A stretch of DNA of 64,000 nt from Thermothielavioides terrestris NRRL 8126 (taxonomy: Eukaryota; Ascomycota; Sordariomycetes; Sordariales; Chaetomiaceae). The notes under the pieces are model-generated. The model searched no databases. It saw only the letters and a list, made by a program, of their open reading frames with translations, and was not told the DNA's origin. The position numbers were made by a program, and so were the translations under genes. The stretch is from positions 8,432,001-8,496,000 of the forward strand of contig NC_016457.1 in the NCBI RefSeq assembly GCF_000226115.1, in the 5' to 3' direction. This document shows positions 53,820-64,000 of this stretch, piece after piece (positions within the stretch are counted from its first letter, which is position 1; each line of letters starts with the position of its first letter).

Positions 53820-54784
53820 GGTTTGAGAGATTGCCGGGGGGGGTAAGTGTTGTGAGCCTGTGTTGTGTGCGCAAGAGGGGCAATGCGTACGTGGAGAGAC
53901 GACACAGATCCTGCAGTGCCGGCTGGCTGTTTCCGCCGGACGCTTGAAGACGAAGGAGGGGATCAGTCTGGAGGGGCTCCTTTTTCTCACGGGGCCTTGG
54001 TGTGGCAACTGTGTTTTCCACAGGCGTCGGCTGGGTTTGCGTTTTTTTACGGGCTGGGTTTGATTGGCATGGTTGAAGACGTTTTTGTCGCCGGTTTGAG
54101 CCCGGCTGGGTAATCCATCCGTCTCGTCTCCAATGGGGAGTCCTGCTTGTTGGACTGCATCTTTTGGGAGGGGGATTGCATCACGAGCGTGTCTTGCTCT
54201 TCCGCGCTTTTTGCTCAGCGGTTTTTCTGGCGCTGTTCTCTCGTCTCCGGCATGCGACGGGCCTGCGTTATATAGCGCTGTCCCGCCCTGTACATTAGTC
54301 GGGCGTTGTCCGCACTTCTGGTGGATGCTCTACTCTGCCGCGGCGTTTTGTTTTTAGCATGGCGCAGGGGAATGAATGGCATGGGATTGGGTTTCTGAGC
54401 ACAACTGGGAGTGGAATATTTTGCGATTTGCATTTGACTGCGAGGGCGTTGTCGGTTGGCTTGTTCACTGCTCGCGAAGTTGCGGAGTCATCGCGAGGGT
54501 TGCTGGACGCTGGCGGGTGGCTGTTCGCTTTGGCACAACCATAGTTATACAAAAATGTCAACATCTCGCCTCTGAGAAAAAGACATGAAGGAGAGAAAGC
54601 GCTGTATGATCATCAAAGTTTTCTCTCTTCGTCCCGCAATGTCTGGATGCGCGCATGATACACGGTATACCAATTCCACAACCCATTCACCCTACCCAAC
54701 TCCAGTCACTCCTGAGCACGACATACATGTAGCATGGGCGCCTGCCCGCAGCCCCAGCCAGCCAGCCAAGCCAGCCAAGCCAGA
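53820..54784. other. Convergent 3' flanks of RCC1 and YIP1
   Basis: GT-rich 3' region of RCC1, then the AT-richer 3' flank of the minus-strand YIP1 gene. No gene is seen. Confidence 0.55.
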
Positions 54785-55868
54785 TCACGGCCCGGGCGGC
54801 ACGGCGACCTTGGCGAACGAGCCGCTGCCGCGGCTGCTGAAGACGCCCATGATGCCGAAGCCGACATAAAACAGCATGAGCGGGTAGGCGACGAGGCCGC
54901 GCATACCCCTCATGCCGCCGACGGCGCAGAAGATGCCGCTCGCGCTCCACGTGCACCACATGATGGCCGCCGTCGTCAGCACGATGCCCAGCGGCGTGTC
55001 CATCGGCACGAAGATGCCTGCCAGGCTGGTCGCCACCAGCGGCAGGAGGCAGTAGCCGAGCACCGAGGCCGACCGAGCGAAGGTCAGGCCGCTGCTGCTC
55101 GACGACGACGACGCGTCGCCCGCCTGCCCGCCGTTTCTCGCGCTGCTGCCGCCGCCCATGGCGGTCGCGTCGGCAGGGTAGGCGGGCGAGACGACGCCCG
55201 GGTAGGAAGGGCCAGCGCCGTTGCTTCCGCCCGGCGGGTCGGTCGGCGACGGGGCCATCAGCGAGAGGATCGTGTGTAGAAGGATGGAGCCGAAGACGGC
55301 GAGGCCGTAGATGTAGCCAAAGTGCACGCGCCCGGACAGGAGGAGGAAGGTGCCATAGAGGAGGAAGAAGAGGAGCGGGCCGGCGAGGTCGCTGTCGTCC
55401 ATGAGGTGCTGGTCGACGCGGCTGAAGGGGTTGAGCACGGCGAGGGTCTGGAAGGGAGAGAGAGGGATGGATTGTTAGCTTTTGTCGCGGTGGGGAGCGG
55501 GAAGAGGGTAGGTGTGTGGTAAGGAAGCCAACCTTTGCTCTGATGTGCCCGACATTCACGCCCAGCTCTTCTAGCAATGGTGGCTCGCCCGGGTAGCCCT
55601 CGGTTGAGAAGGCGGCCAGCCAGCCCGTTCGTAGACCGCCCTGCTCACCCATGCGCCCCGACACGTCTGGTCCGGGGCCAAATCCGGAGCTGAAGCTGCT
55701 CGAGTCGCCGTAGCCCCCTGCGGTCGGACCGCCGTAGCCGTAGGAAGCTTGTGATGGCGTCGCATGGCCCGAGACTGGTTGTGCGTAGTTGGACGAGTAA
55801 AACTGAAGGTTCTGGGCGCTGGTGGGCGTGTAGCCCGGGTTCGGCGGTGCGCCGTAATATTGTGACAT
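54785..55868 (-). CDS. yip1: Yip1-family Golgi/ER membrane protein (YIPF5-like)
   Basis: Exons 55868-55533 and 55447-54785 give 332 residues; the 85-nt intron has a GTTGGC donor and CCAG acceptor. Yip1 binds Rab/Ypt GTPases and Yif1 and helps form ER-to-Golgi vesicles. The cytosolic N-terminus (1 to about 120) is Tyr/Gly/Pro/Gln-rich and contains EPPLLEELGVNVGHIRAKTL and VLNPF, the family hallmark. DDSDLAGPLLFFLLYG then starts five membrane segments at about 133-151, 154-176, 239-259, 264-287 and 296-314. The loop between segments 2 and 3 is longer than usual (about 60 residues) and has a Ser run (SSSSSSS). It is divergent from the Pam16 gene. Confidence 0.93.
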
Positions 55869-56423
55869 GGCAGCGGCCGGCGGGAGGAACAGAGAAAGGG
55901 AAAGAGGACGGCAATTGCGTCGCCGAGATTGGGGAAAAGAAGTGGGTGTCAGTCAGTCAGATGTCCGAGAAGCCGGTGGTTCGCCCCGTTATGGCTGTGG
56001 TATGTCGTAGAAAAGGAAACTGTGCGTGCTAAGGAGCGTGGGTGTGTGGTTGGCGGAGGCTAGAGGTAGCTGTTCGTCGATTCACCGAAGCTGCGATGTA
56101 GCATCTACGCAGTGTCAGAAGGCAGTGAATTGCAAGCTCAGCCCTTGCAGCTGGTTGCCTTGGTGGCAGCTGTCGGCGGCTGGCCAGCGTCTTGGCCAAG
56201 ACCGTCCGAAGAAAGCCCGGCAATCGGCGGCGCAGGGATTCTTTCGGCCGACAATTTTTTGAGGCCAAGACCCAAGGCTCCTTCCGTCATGCGATTTGCC
56301 GTTTCCGCCGGCTTCTCGAATCAACACCACAACGGCCGCATACACCGAGGCCCTCCGCGCACTTTCGCACCCCGACAGGAAGGCTAGCAAGCCCGGCCGA
56401 CGCTTGCCACAGCACAGCACATC
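55869..56423. promoter_or_regulatory. Shared bidirectional promoter of YIP1 and PAM16
   Basis: A 555-bp interval between divergent start codons at 55868 (minus) and 56424 (plus). No individual binding site is recognised with confidence. Confidence 0.5.
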
Positions 56424-56963
56424 ATGGTAGGTCCCATATGCCGATCGATGACCTTTCTCCCATCAAATCTCCCCTTCCTTTCCTCCGTCCTCGTCGTCGC
56501 GCGCGCAAACTGACCCACGGTTCCCTCCCCTCCGCAGGCATACCGTCTCATAACCCAAGTCGTCGTCGTCGGCACGCGCGTGCTCGGCCGCGCCTTCGCC
56601 GAAGCGTACAAGCAAGCGTCGGCCTCGAGCCAATACGCGCGCGCGCAAGCCAGGGCGGGCAACGGCGGCGGCGCGTCCGGGCGCGCCAACCTCAGCACGG
56701 GCATGACGCTGGACGAGGCCTGCAAGATCCTCAACGTCAAGCCGCCGCAGGGCGGCAAGGCCGACCTGGACGAGGTCATGGAGCGCTTCAAGCGCCTGTT
56801 CGACAACAACGACCCCAAGAAGGGCGGCTCCTTCTACCTGCAGAGCAAGATCCTGCGCGCCCGCGAGCGCATCGAGGCCGAGGTCCGCCCGGCCATGGAG
56901 AAGGCCGCCCAGGAGGCCGAGCTGAAGGAGGGGTGGAATCCCAAGCTTTATAAGGACAGGTAA
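56424..56963 (+). CDS. pam16: Pam16/Tim16, mitochondrial import motor subunit
   Basis: Exon 1 is only the ATG (56424-56426). A 111-nt intron (GTAGGT to CGCAG) follows, and exon 2 is 56538-56963, giving 142 residues. The first residues MAYRLITQVVVVGTRVLGRA are the conserved Pam16 start, which supports the split start codon. The J-like domain occupies about 58-112 (MTLDEACKILNV, ERFKRLFDNNDPKKGGSFYLQSKI), with NNDPKKG in place of the HPD of true J proteins. Pam16 pairs with Pam18 at the Tim23 channel to control Hsp70 during matrix import. The Gly/Ala/Arg-rich segment (about 38-52) lies between the N-terminal membrane-associated part and the J-like domain. Confidence 0.94.
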
Positions 56964-58186
56964 CCCCGTTGCTGCGGTTGTCCTTTTTTGGTGGAGGGGG
57001 CGCTTGCCCGCGAGACGCCGCGGACACTGCGCGGGCGTCTACCGCCTCCGTTCGGCGATAATTGAGGACATACCATATTGGAACTGGAGTGGCGAAGCTT
57101 GTCGCGAAATGCGCGATCAAGACGGCGACCCATCCGAGGCGGCGATACTCCCCGGCGAGAGAGCGCCGGCAGCGGTCCCTCGACGCACGGAACGGATCTG
57201 TGGACGTGAGCCACGGCGGCTCGAGCCTGCATTTCCCCATATTCCCATGTACACACACATCTTCACTCGACTTTGGGCAGGCATGGCGTTACGCGGTTGG
57301 GGGATTTGGGACGGTGCACACGCTTTGAATGCATTGGGTTAGACACCGCCACACACCACGACGACGCCCGCTGTTCACATCTTTGCTGTTTTAAATATAC
57401 CTGTATCATACCTGCGGTGGGTGGCGGAGTGAATGGGCGATCTCAGCTCGCTCGGGAATATGGTGCATCTTAGAGGAGGGGGCAGGGGTTTGAGGACTCA
57501 GCGAGCAGAAGGCGGCTCGGGGAGCAATCTTGAAAGCTTTTGAACCACATCGAGAATCCGCTGCGAGGTTGGGCGTGGCATTGACGCTCCCTTGTTTTGC
57601 TCTGATGTACGCATTACCTTGACAGCGCAGTACTTGTGGAAAGTTCTCAGCCAGCCAGCCAGCCGGAAGCATTTGTCTTCACCTTGCTACCTAGGTAGCA
57701 TGCGGTCCCCGGCAGCTGTGCAGCGCATCCGATGAGCGGGAAGGCCGTCCCATCCCCACGACAATCATGCAAAGAAACGAGAGAATCACGGCCACCACAA
57801 ATGACGGCAAAAGCATTCAAGCTCTGATGTCATGGGATCTCCTCGATATCTCTTCTCGCGTTGCCGAATCTTCTGCGATATGGTAAACGCTGCCTTGGTG
57901 GAGATTGAGAGGCCAACAACTCCTGCCCGATGATGACTGCGTCCCATGGGGCGCCAACATCAGAACGTAGGCAATAGAGAAATGAACGCGCAACCGAACG
58001 CAAGTTAATCTACATGATTATGATATACATTACCAAGACCAGGAGAACCCAAGCGGTCAGGTTCGATATCCCCTTCATGCCGCCTCAAAATAGTATACGT
58101 TGCCGAACGACTTATCTTACCCCAGCACTCCAAATCCCCTAGATAGCTATCTTCTTCCATATCCTCTTGTAGCCTACCCGCACTCG
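56964..58186. other. Intergenic region
   Basis: 3' flanks of PAM16 and of the minus-strand surface protein gene. GCTACCTAGGTAGC, a perfect palindrome, lies at about 57687-57700. No gene is seen. Confidence 0.5.
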
Positions 58187-59868
58187 CTAGCTATCCCGCC
58201 ACCACGCCCTCCCCGGCTCCGGCCACGAGCTCCGTCCGCCGCTCGTACCAGCCTCGCTCCCCCTTTCTCCGTCGACACTCCATCCCCTAGGATCGGGCGA
58301 AGTCACCCCCGACGCGGGGCCGTCGCTCCCAAGCACTCTGCCATACAAGCCCTGCACCCCACCGCCTGCTGCACCAGTCCCCGGGCGCCGCGCCGGCGCA
58401 GGCCGTATCACGACCCTGACCTCCCCTGCGCCAGTCAGGCCGGAGTAGCCGCCCTGCGAGGACGAGCTCGATCCGGCCCCGGCTCCTGATGTCGGGCCTG
58501 TGGGTACCACTGGCGAGGGCGCTGATGGGGATGCGGCGGCCTGGGGCGGTGCTCCTGGAGGTCTGCTCGATGGCATGTTGGGTGCAGGGTTCGGCGTGAG
58601 CTGCTGTTGGATATTCGCTTGAGCTGTTGCGCGGCGGTGGGCTCGGACGCGCCGACGGAAGAGGAAGGCGACGCCGCTGAGGAGCAGGAAGCCCGCGAAG
58701 ACGGCGCCGACTATGATGCCGGCTATTTGTCCCGTCGAGAGGAGACTCGCTGGTTCGGGCGGAAGGGATTTCGGGGGAGGCGTAGCTGCTGAAGATAGGG
58801 TTGTGCTCAAGCTGTTGCTGGTGCGCGTCATTATCGTACGCACTGTCGCTGAGGAGGAGGTCTCGGTGGACCTGGTTGGGGACGATGATGGTGAGGTTCG
58901 CAGCTGAGAGGCTGTTGTAGGCAAGATCAGAGTGGCAGATGGGGTTGCAGAGCTTGGAATCGAGCTGCCAGTAGCTGACGGAGTGGTAGTCCCTCGGGGA
59001 ACGGAGGATGGGGTGGCCGGGATCGGACTTGGGGGAAAGGGGAGGACGACAGTCTCTGTGACGCTAACAGTCGTGTCTGTACTTGGGGCAACAAAGGTAG
59101 TTGAGAAAACCGTAGTTGTGACGGTTGAGGTAACCGTATTCCCTGCGAAGACGGTAGTCGTAACTGTGACAGTCGTGGTGACGGTAACCACCGCTCGCTT
59201 CTCCTGGCTTCCATCGGTGGGAAAAGTCTTACCAGCCCCAACATCCTGTCGTGGAGTCGGGGCTTGGGCGATAGGAGGGACGGGTTCGCCCATCTTTGGT
59301 CGCATTGCCAATGGCAATGAAGCGTGGGGCGGCCATGTTGCAGATGGCCGTTTCACTCCAAGGAAGGAAGTGACCGTGGCCGTTGTTGTTTGCGTCCGTT
59401 GCAGGGGGTCGATGTCGGTGATAACGCCTGTGCTGGTGGCATCGAATATCCTGGTGCAAGGAGTGCCGGTAAACGAGGTGACCGTGCTTGTCGATGTTTG
59501 TGTCCGGAGGACTGCGTAGTTTTGGGGTACACGCACAACTCGCCTGCTCCCTCAGTACGACGAACCTCAGAAGTAGGGTCTTGAAGTGAGATGGCTTACC
59601 GAATGGCAGTCGACCGACAGCACTCGGTCCCCGGATGTGTCGCTCCATCCCTGCCGTTCCATTCTCTTGCCTCCCATTTGCCATGGCGCCCTTGTTGCGC
59701 TACACGGGCCGAGGACTGTGCAGGCTGGGACTGCGGAGTTCCAGATGAGCGTTGGCTCCATCCGGTTGACAACGATGCTCGAATATCTGATCCGGATGGC
59801 AAGATGTGACGAGATGCCAGCACAACCGAACTTAAAAGGAGGATCCTTAGACCCCACGCCATCAACAT
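58187..59868 (-). CDS. Ser/Thr-rich single-pass surface protein with signal peptide
   Basis: Exons 59868-59600 and 59543-58187 give 541 residues; the 54-nt intron has GTAAGC and GCAG ends. Residues 1 to about 20 (MLMAWGLRILLLSSVVLAS) are a signal peptide. The region 90-355 is very rich in Thr, Ser and Val, with repeated TVTTTVTVTTTV-type stretches that are probably O-mannosylated. One membrane helix lies at about 363-385 (IAGIIVGAVFAGFLLLSG), followed by RRRVRAHRR and a Pro/Ser/Gly-rich cytosolic tail of about 155 residues. This plan is that of fungal wall-stress sensors (Mid2/WSC type), but no WSC cysteine domain is seen, so the role is inferred. Exon 1 residues 25-90 have weak composition; a different splice choice there is possible. 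Confidence 0.75.
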
Positions 59869-61644
59869 TCTGCTACCAGCCCATCGCTAAAGAAAGGGTA
59901 GTCATCGATCTCACGGGAGTTCGAACGTTCACCTGGGCGCGAAGCGGAGAATAAGCAGCAGGATCCCCCGCCCAACGGGGCAAATACGAAATAAAAATGA
60001 GAGAATAAGAGGGGACAGGGACACTGCCGTGGAGTGTCAGCCGGAAGTCGCTTGACTGCGGCGGATAGGAAGGAACAAGTATATGGGTGAGACGGCAGGG
60101 GGCAAACCAGATAGACGCTCCCCTGGTCGAGGAACAGGTTGCGAAGCCGCTACAAGAGTAGGCATTTGGGCCCGACGTCATCAAGGCACTCTCGGCCGTC
60201 TGTTCCTTGAGCGAGACCGGGAGCCCATGCCCTGATTCACACCAGGCCCTCGACGGACGGACGGAATCTCAAGGCATGATCAGATGCGCAGGCGATCGCA
60301 GCCAGGCTATAGTGGCGCCCATATGTCAATCAATGGCCGGGGCTTCAACTCAACCCAGGGCCGTCATCATAAAGATCAGACCGGCACCCGGATCTTCGGG
60401 TGATTCTGGAAGATGCTTATGGGAAAAAAAAGAGAAAGTCACGGGACGGAAGACACGGCATTACCATGGCGGCCCGGGATGTCGACAAGGCATGACAACC
60501 GACGCCGAATAAGGAAGATGTATGTGCGGGGCGCCGGATGACATTTTGGCACATGTGCTCCTGTTCGGTGTCGGGGTGGGATGGGGGGATTGACATGCTG
60601 GGCCCGCGTAATTGAGCGCTCTTAACTTGAGGCTCTCCTGGCGCGAGATGTCATCGGACACCTCGTAAAAGCAGCTGGCCGGTCGGGCGAGATCCGGCGC
60701 AGATGTGCGTGACAGTGACGGCTGAGCCCTCAGCTTGAGTGATCCTCGCATTGCCAACCATGCTACAGGGTCGCAAGCGAGCCATCCGCATCAGCGCAGT
60801 CCGTGGTCGGGGGCGGCCTGGTTGTTGGTTCGGAGGACCGACATGCCGGGCTCCTCAGAGATCTTACGGCGTGCCGGAGATGAAGTCATCGAGCAAGGGT
60901 CCCCTGAACTGAATGATGGAACGCTCTGCATGCATGGCGGGCGCCTGCGGCGTGGTCCGATCGTGCGGGTTTCATGCAACCCTCAACGCCCTGGCCAGCT
61001 GCTGTGGCAGGGGCCAGATGCCTGGGAGCAGGGGGAGGATCTCGGGATCGGGGTAGAACCTGCGAGGCAAAAGAGGTACGGTGGATGTTGGCCAGGCAGA
61101 AACAGTGAACAGGTGATTGACGATGAGTCGAAGCCGCGAACCTGAGGGCAACATGGGAAGGTGCAGTCAACTGTTCTGACACACTGCCTTCCAGGTTGCA
61201 CCTGGTGGCGACTGCGGGTTGTTTGAGTCCCCTCTTTGCGCTCAATCCGCGATCCCGATCAACAGCACACATTCGCCGACCCCGAAGACGAAGCATGGAG
61301 AACCCAGGCCAACATTACAACTCCCAGCCGGGATTGTCTTGTTCTTCCAGTCGGCCTCCTTGTCACCAGCAAGCTGACGGAACCAGGCAGAGGAAGCACA
61401 CCCCAGCGCTGAGGTAGGCAACCAACCAGTGGCCGCGATGTCTGCATGTAGTTAGATAAGAATAAAAAATAAATATTAAATTAACGGCATTGACCGATTC
61501 CAACTAGCCACCATGCTGTACTGACTGATCGATGGTAAGGTAAGATGCGAGGGCTGACGTCGATTGCTACGGGAACACCCTGCGGGCTCGATGTAAGTGA
61601 TAAGTGAGCGTGTCAGTGATCACTCCCCTGAATTGCTGCAATGA
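59869..61644. other. Intergenic region
   Basis: Promoter of the surface protein and 3' flank of the receptor gene. AT-rich at about 61440-61490. No gene is supported. Confidence 0.5.
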
Positions 61645-63420
61645 TCATGACAGGGCTCTCTTCTCGTCCCCGCTCTCGGGCCGCCTCAGCTCGGCCTTCG
61701 TCGCCCCGTCCAAGCTCGACATCGGGCTCATCCGCTTCGGGCTGTTCGGATCGTTCACGCCCAGGACAAAGCTCTCCTGGCTGTCCCCCCACCTCCCGCT
61801 GCAACGCTGGCTGGTCCAACGGTCCTTTGCCTCCGCGCTTTCACCGCCGCCGATGCTCGGCTGCTTCTCATCCTCGCCGAGCCCAAAAAATTGCACGTAG
61901 TCGTCGTCAAGCCCAAACGAGCTCCGCCTCCTCGACGGCGTACCATCCGCGAACCCCCGACTGTCTTCCCCGAGCAGTAGCCCGGTCCTATCCTCCCCTT
62001 CCAGCCGACCGCGACTCCTCGGCGCCATGCTGCTCATGAAGCTCCGCAGACTCAGCGTGGTCGGCGTGCGGTGCACCGGCAACGACGCCACAGGGGGCGG
62101 CGGCGTCGGCGGGACAGCAACGCCGTGGCCGTCCAAGCCCACCGCACTCGGGTTCTTGCTCCTGCCGTTCCCCGGCGTGCCGGCCGGCGTCGCATTCCTC
62201 GTCCACGGATACCCATGGTAGCTGACCACACTCGTCAGATCCACGCTCCCCTCCTCCGCGCGCGCCCTCCTCCAGCCGAGCATCTCCCGCAGCCCCCACC
62301 GCGGCCACACGCCCGCCACGACCGGCCCCAGCGTCGGCGCCCCGGCAGCAGAGACAAGCGCCACATCGAGCTCCAGCACGGTCAAGACAAAAAACACCCC
62401 GACGAATGTATTCCTATCCCCACCGCGCCTCAGCAACCCAACAGCAATCACGACCCTGACCACCCCGACCGCAACGCGCGCCACCCCAAGACCCAGCACA
62501 ACAGCCACAGCCAGCACCAAGGCCACCACCGCCCCCCGCCGCCCAGCCGGCAGAAGAAGACGACCCAACCTCATCACGCACGGCAAGCCCAGCGCGACGA
62601 CAAGCCAGGCATCCAGCGCGCCGTGCACGCCCGCGCTGCCGGCCAGCAGCGGCTCGAACGGGACACACCGCGCGGCGGGCGCGAGCGGGCGGCCGGTGAA
62701 GAAGAAGAAGAAGAAGGGGGAGCCCGGTGGCGCGGCCGGGTGGCACTGCAGGGTGGTGAGGACCAGGAGGGGGATGGAGAGCAGGGCGAGGAGGAGGGTG
62801 GTGGCGCGGGTGAGGCGGAGGGGGAGCCGGGAGGCGCGGGTGGTGTTAGCGGGGGGGTTGTTTGGGTTGGTCGTGGTCGGGGTGGGGGTGGCGGTGAGGA
62901 TGCGGTGGTTGAAGGCGAGGATGGAGAATTTGGTTAAAAGGAGGGCGAGTTGGTAGAGCACGAGGGAGATGTACACGCGGAGGGTGGAGGAGGTGATGGG
63001 TTTGGTGGCGGGTTCGGGTTGCTGTGGTTGCTCAGGTGGCTGGAAGACGGATGCTTCATCAAGCAGTGCGAGTTGTGATCGCGCGGCGATGCTGTAGATG
63101 ACGCAGACGACGGTGGAACAGGCCCAGGCGAGCAGGGTGAGCGCGTCGTCCAGGAACCATCTGCGCAGGAGGAAGAAGCGAGACCAGGTCCGGGCCAGGA
63201 TGAAGAGCGTGCATATGATGTGCGGGACGAGGATGCCGAAGAGAGCGCCCGGGATGGTGGAAGAGTTGGCCTGTCTGCATTAGACATACAATCTAGGACG
63301 GCGGTTCAATGGGGGCGGTACCTCATCATTCTCGGTGAGATCCGCAGTTGTCAGCGAGGAATTGAACTCTATCACCGGGTAGGTGAGGTTGAATTTTGTG
63401 TAGGCCTCCTCCATCGTCAT
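61645..63420 (-). CDS. PTH11/rhodopsin-domain seven-helix membrane protein
   Basis: Exons 63420-63322 and 63270-61645 give 574 residues. The 51-nt intron (GTACCG donor, CTAATG branch, GACAG acceptor) removes a frame change, and the 33-residue first exon supplies the ATG and an N-glycosylation-type extracellular tail (NLT, NSS). Helices: about 40-62 (FGILVPHIICTLFILARTW), 73-93, 132-152, 186-206, 240-260, 270-305 and a last one near TFVGVFFVLTVLELDVALVS. RTWSRFFLLRRWFLDDALTL is the conserved R-x-x-R/DD element of the fungal rhodopsin (SAT4) domain. The Ser/Arg/Gly-rich cytosolic tail is about 200 residues. Such proteins are G-protein-coupled-receptor-like surface sensors; the ligand is unknown. 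An alternative start is Met3. Confidence 0.85.
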
Positions 63421-64000
63421 TGAGGGTGACAGTCTGGCATGTGTCACCTACTCACGAACGGAGTGTGGTTGTCTGTCTGCCGTTTCCGGTATGTCGCCGA
63501 CTAGTGATAGGAGTTCACCCGAGCTGCTCGCTCCGAGCCTGGAAAGAGCAAGTGTGCTACATGAAGTAAACAAGGCATCACAGGCTATTTGAGCCGCTGC
63601 CATCGTACTTGGTCTGCTGGCATGAAATATTAAGGTAGACAGCCGCGGCCTGGTGCAGGAAGATAGAACGCAGCCGCCCACACCTGCCTCATCCATGCAA
63701 TGGCCAGGCCACGGAAGCAGGTAGCTGTCAAGCGCCCAGTTACGGCTCCCCAGCTTCCCAGACGGGAAGAAAAGCGACGTCGTGAAGTGCGGTGCAGCCA
63801 TGCAAGCTGATTCGCCGCCGGAGAGGCGGCCGAAGGGTGGCCGTGGCTGCCATTGAGGCAGAATTCAGCATGCGGGGGAATGGGACATTAAAAGACGAAG
63901 AATGGCGCGGTAGCTCCCCGCATAGGAAAATATAGAGGTCAATGCCGAACGTGGGGTTTCACTTTCGATATGGCCGCAGCGGCGACGTTGCAGAACACCG
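63421..64000. other. Promoter region of the receptor gene, to the window edge
   Basis: No gene is seen. Confidence 0.5.

Noticed and set aside
60735..61145. Plus-strand ORF of 136 residues.
   Set aside because: Non-ATG start, no motif, overlapped by equally long ORFs on the other strand.

Overview
The window is nuclear DNA from a filamentous ascomycete. The genes have short GT-AG introns (about 50-120 nt, two longer) with CTAAC/CTGAC-like branch points and high-GC coding sequence. The gene families present (PTH11/rhodopsin-domain membrane protein, LaeA-like methyltransferase, homogentisate dioxygenase, Pam16, Yip1, RCC1/Pim1) are those of Pezizomycotina. The composition and the palindromic intergenic motifs suggest Sordariomycetes, perhaps Sordariales; that placement is inference. 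No rRNA or tRNA genes were recognised.

Layout. The left arm (1-18 kb) carries a WD40-type protein, a possible small membrane protein, a small four-exon acidic/basic protein, homogentisate 1,2-dioxygenase, a LaeA-like SAM methyltransferase, a FAD-dependent (DAO-type) oxidoreductase with a polyglutamine insertion, and a protein with a C-terminal six-cysteine cluster. The right arm (42-64 kb) carries two in-frame low-complexity ORFs separated by one amber stop, a METTL21-type lysine methyltransferase, a cysteine-rich metallothionein-like protein, RCC1, Yip1 and Pam16 (divergent, sharing a 555-bp promoter), a Ser/Thr-rich single-pass surface protein, and a PTH11-like seven-helix receptor. These look like unlinked housekeeping and accessory genes, not one biosynthetic cluster.

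The centre (about 20.5-26.6 kb) is different. It has no credible protein gene but holds a dense same-strand array of about 17 related RNA units. Most start with a GCTCC-type half-stem plus a C box (RTGATGA) and end with a D box (CTGA) plus the matching GGAGC half-stem, as in box C/D snoRNAs. Unlike ordinary guide snoRNAs, nearly all also carry one or two internal hairpins whose stems differ between copies by compensatory changes while the loop keeps the word CTGGTCA (core GGTCA). Units are as little as about 35 nt apart, so they are probably cut from a polycistronic precursor. Splice-like signals upstream (20.6-21.7 kb) suggest a spliced non-coding host. I consider this array the most likely undescribed system in the window.

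Two copies of one non-autonomous transposon (MITE, about 411 and 381 bp) lie at 33.95 and 50.83 kb. They have matching 32-bp inner terminal inverted repeats and an 8-bp target duplication each. The stretches 26.6-33.9 kb and 36.6-42.9 kb contain no gene I can support.
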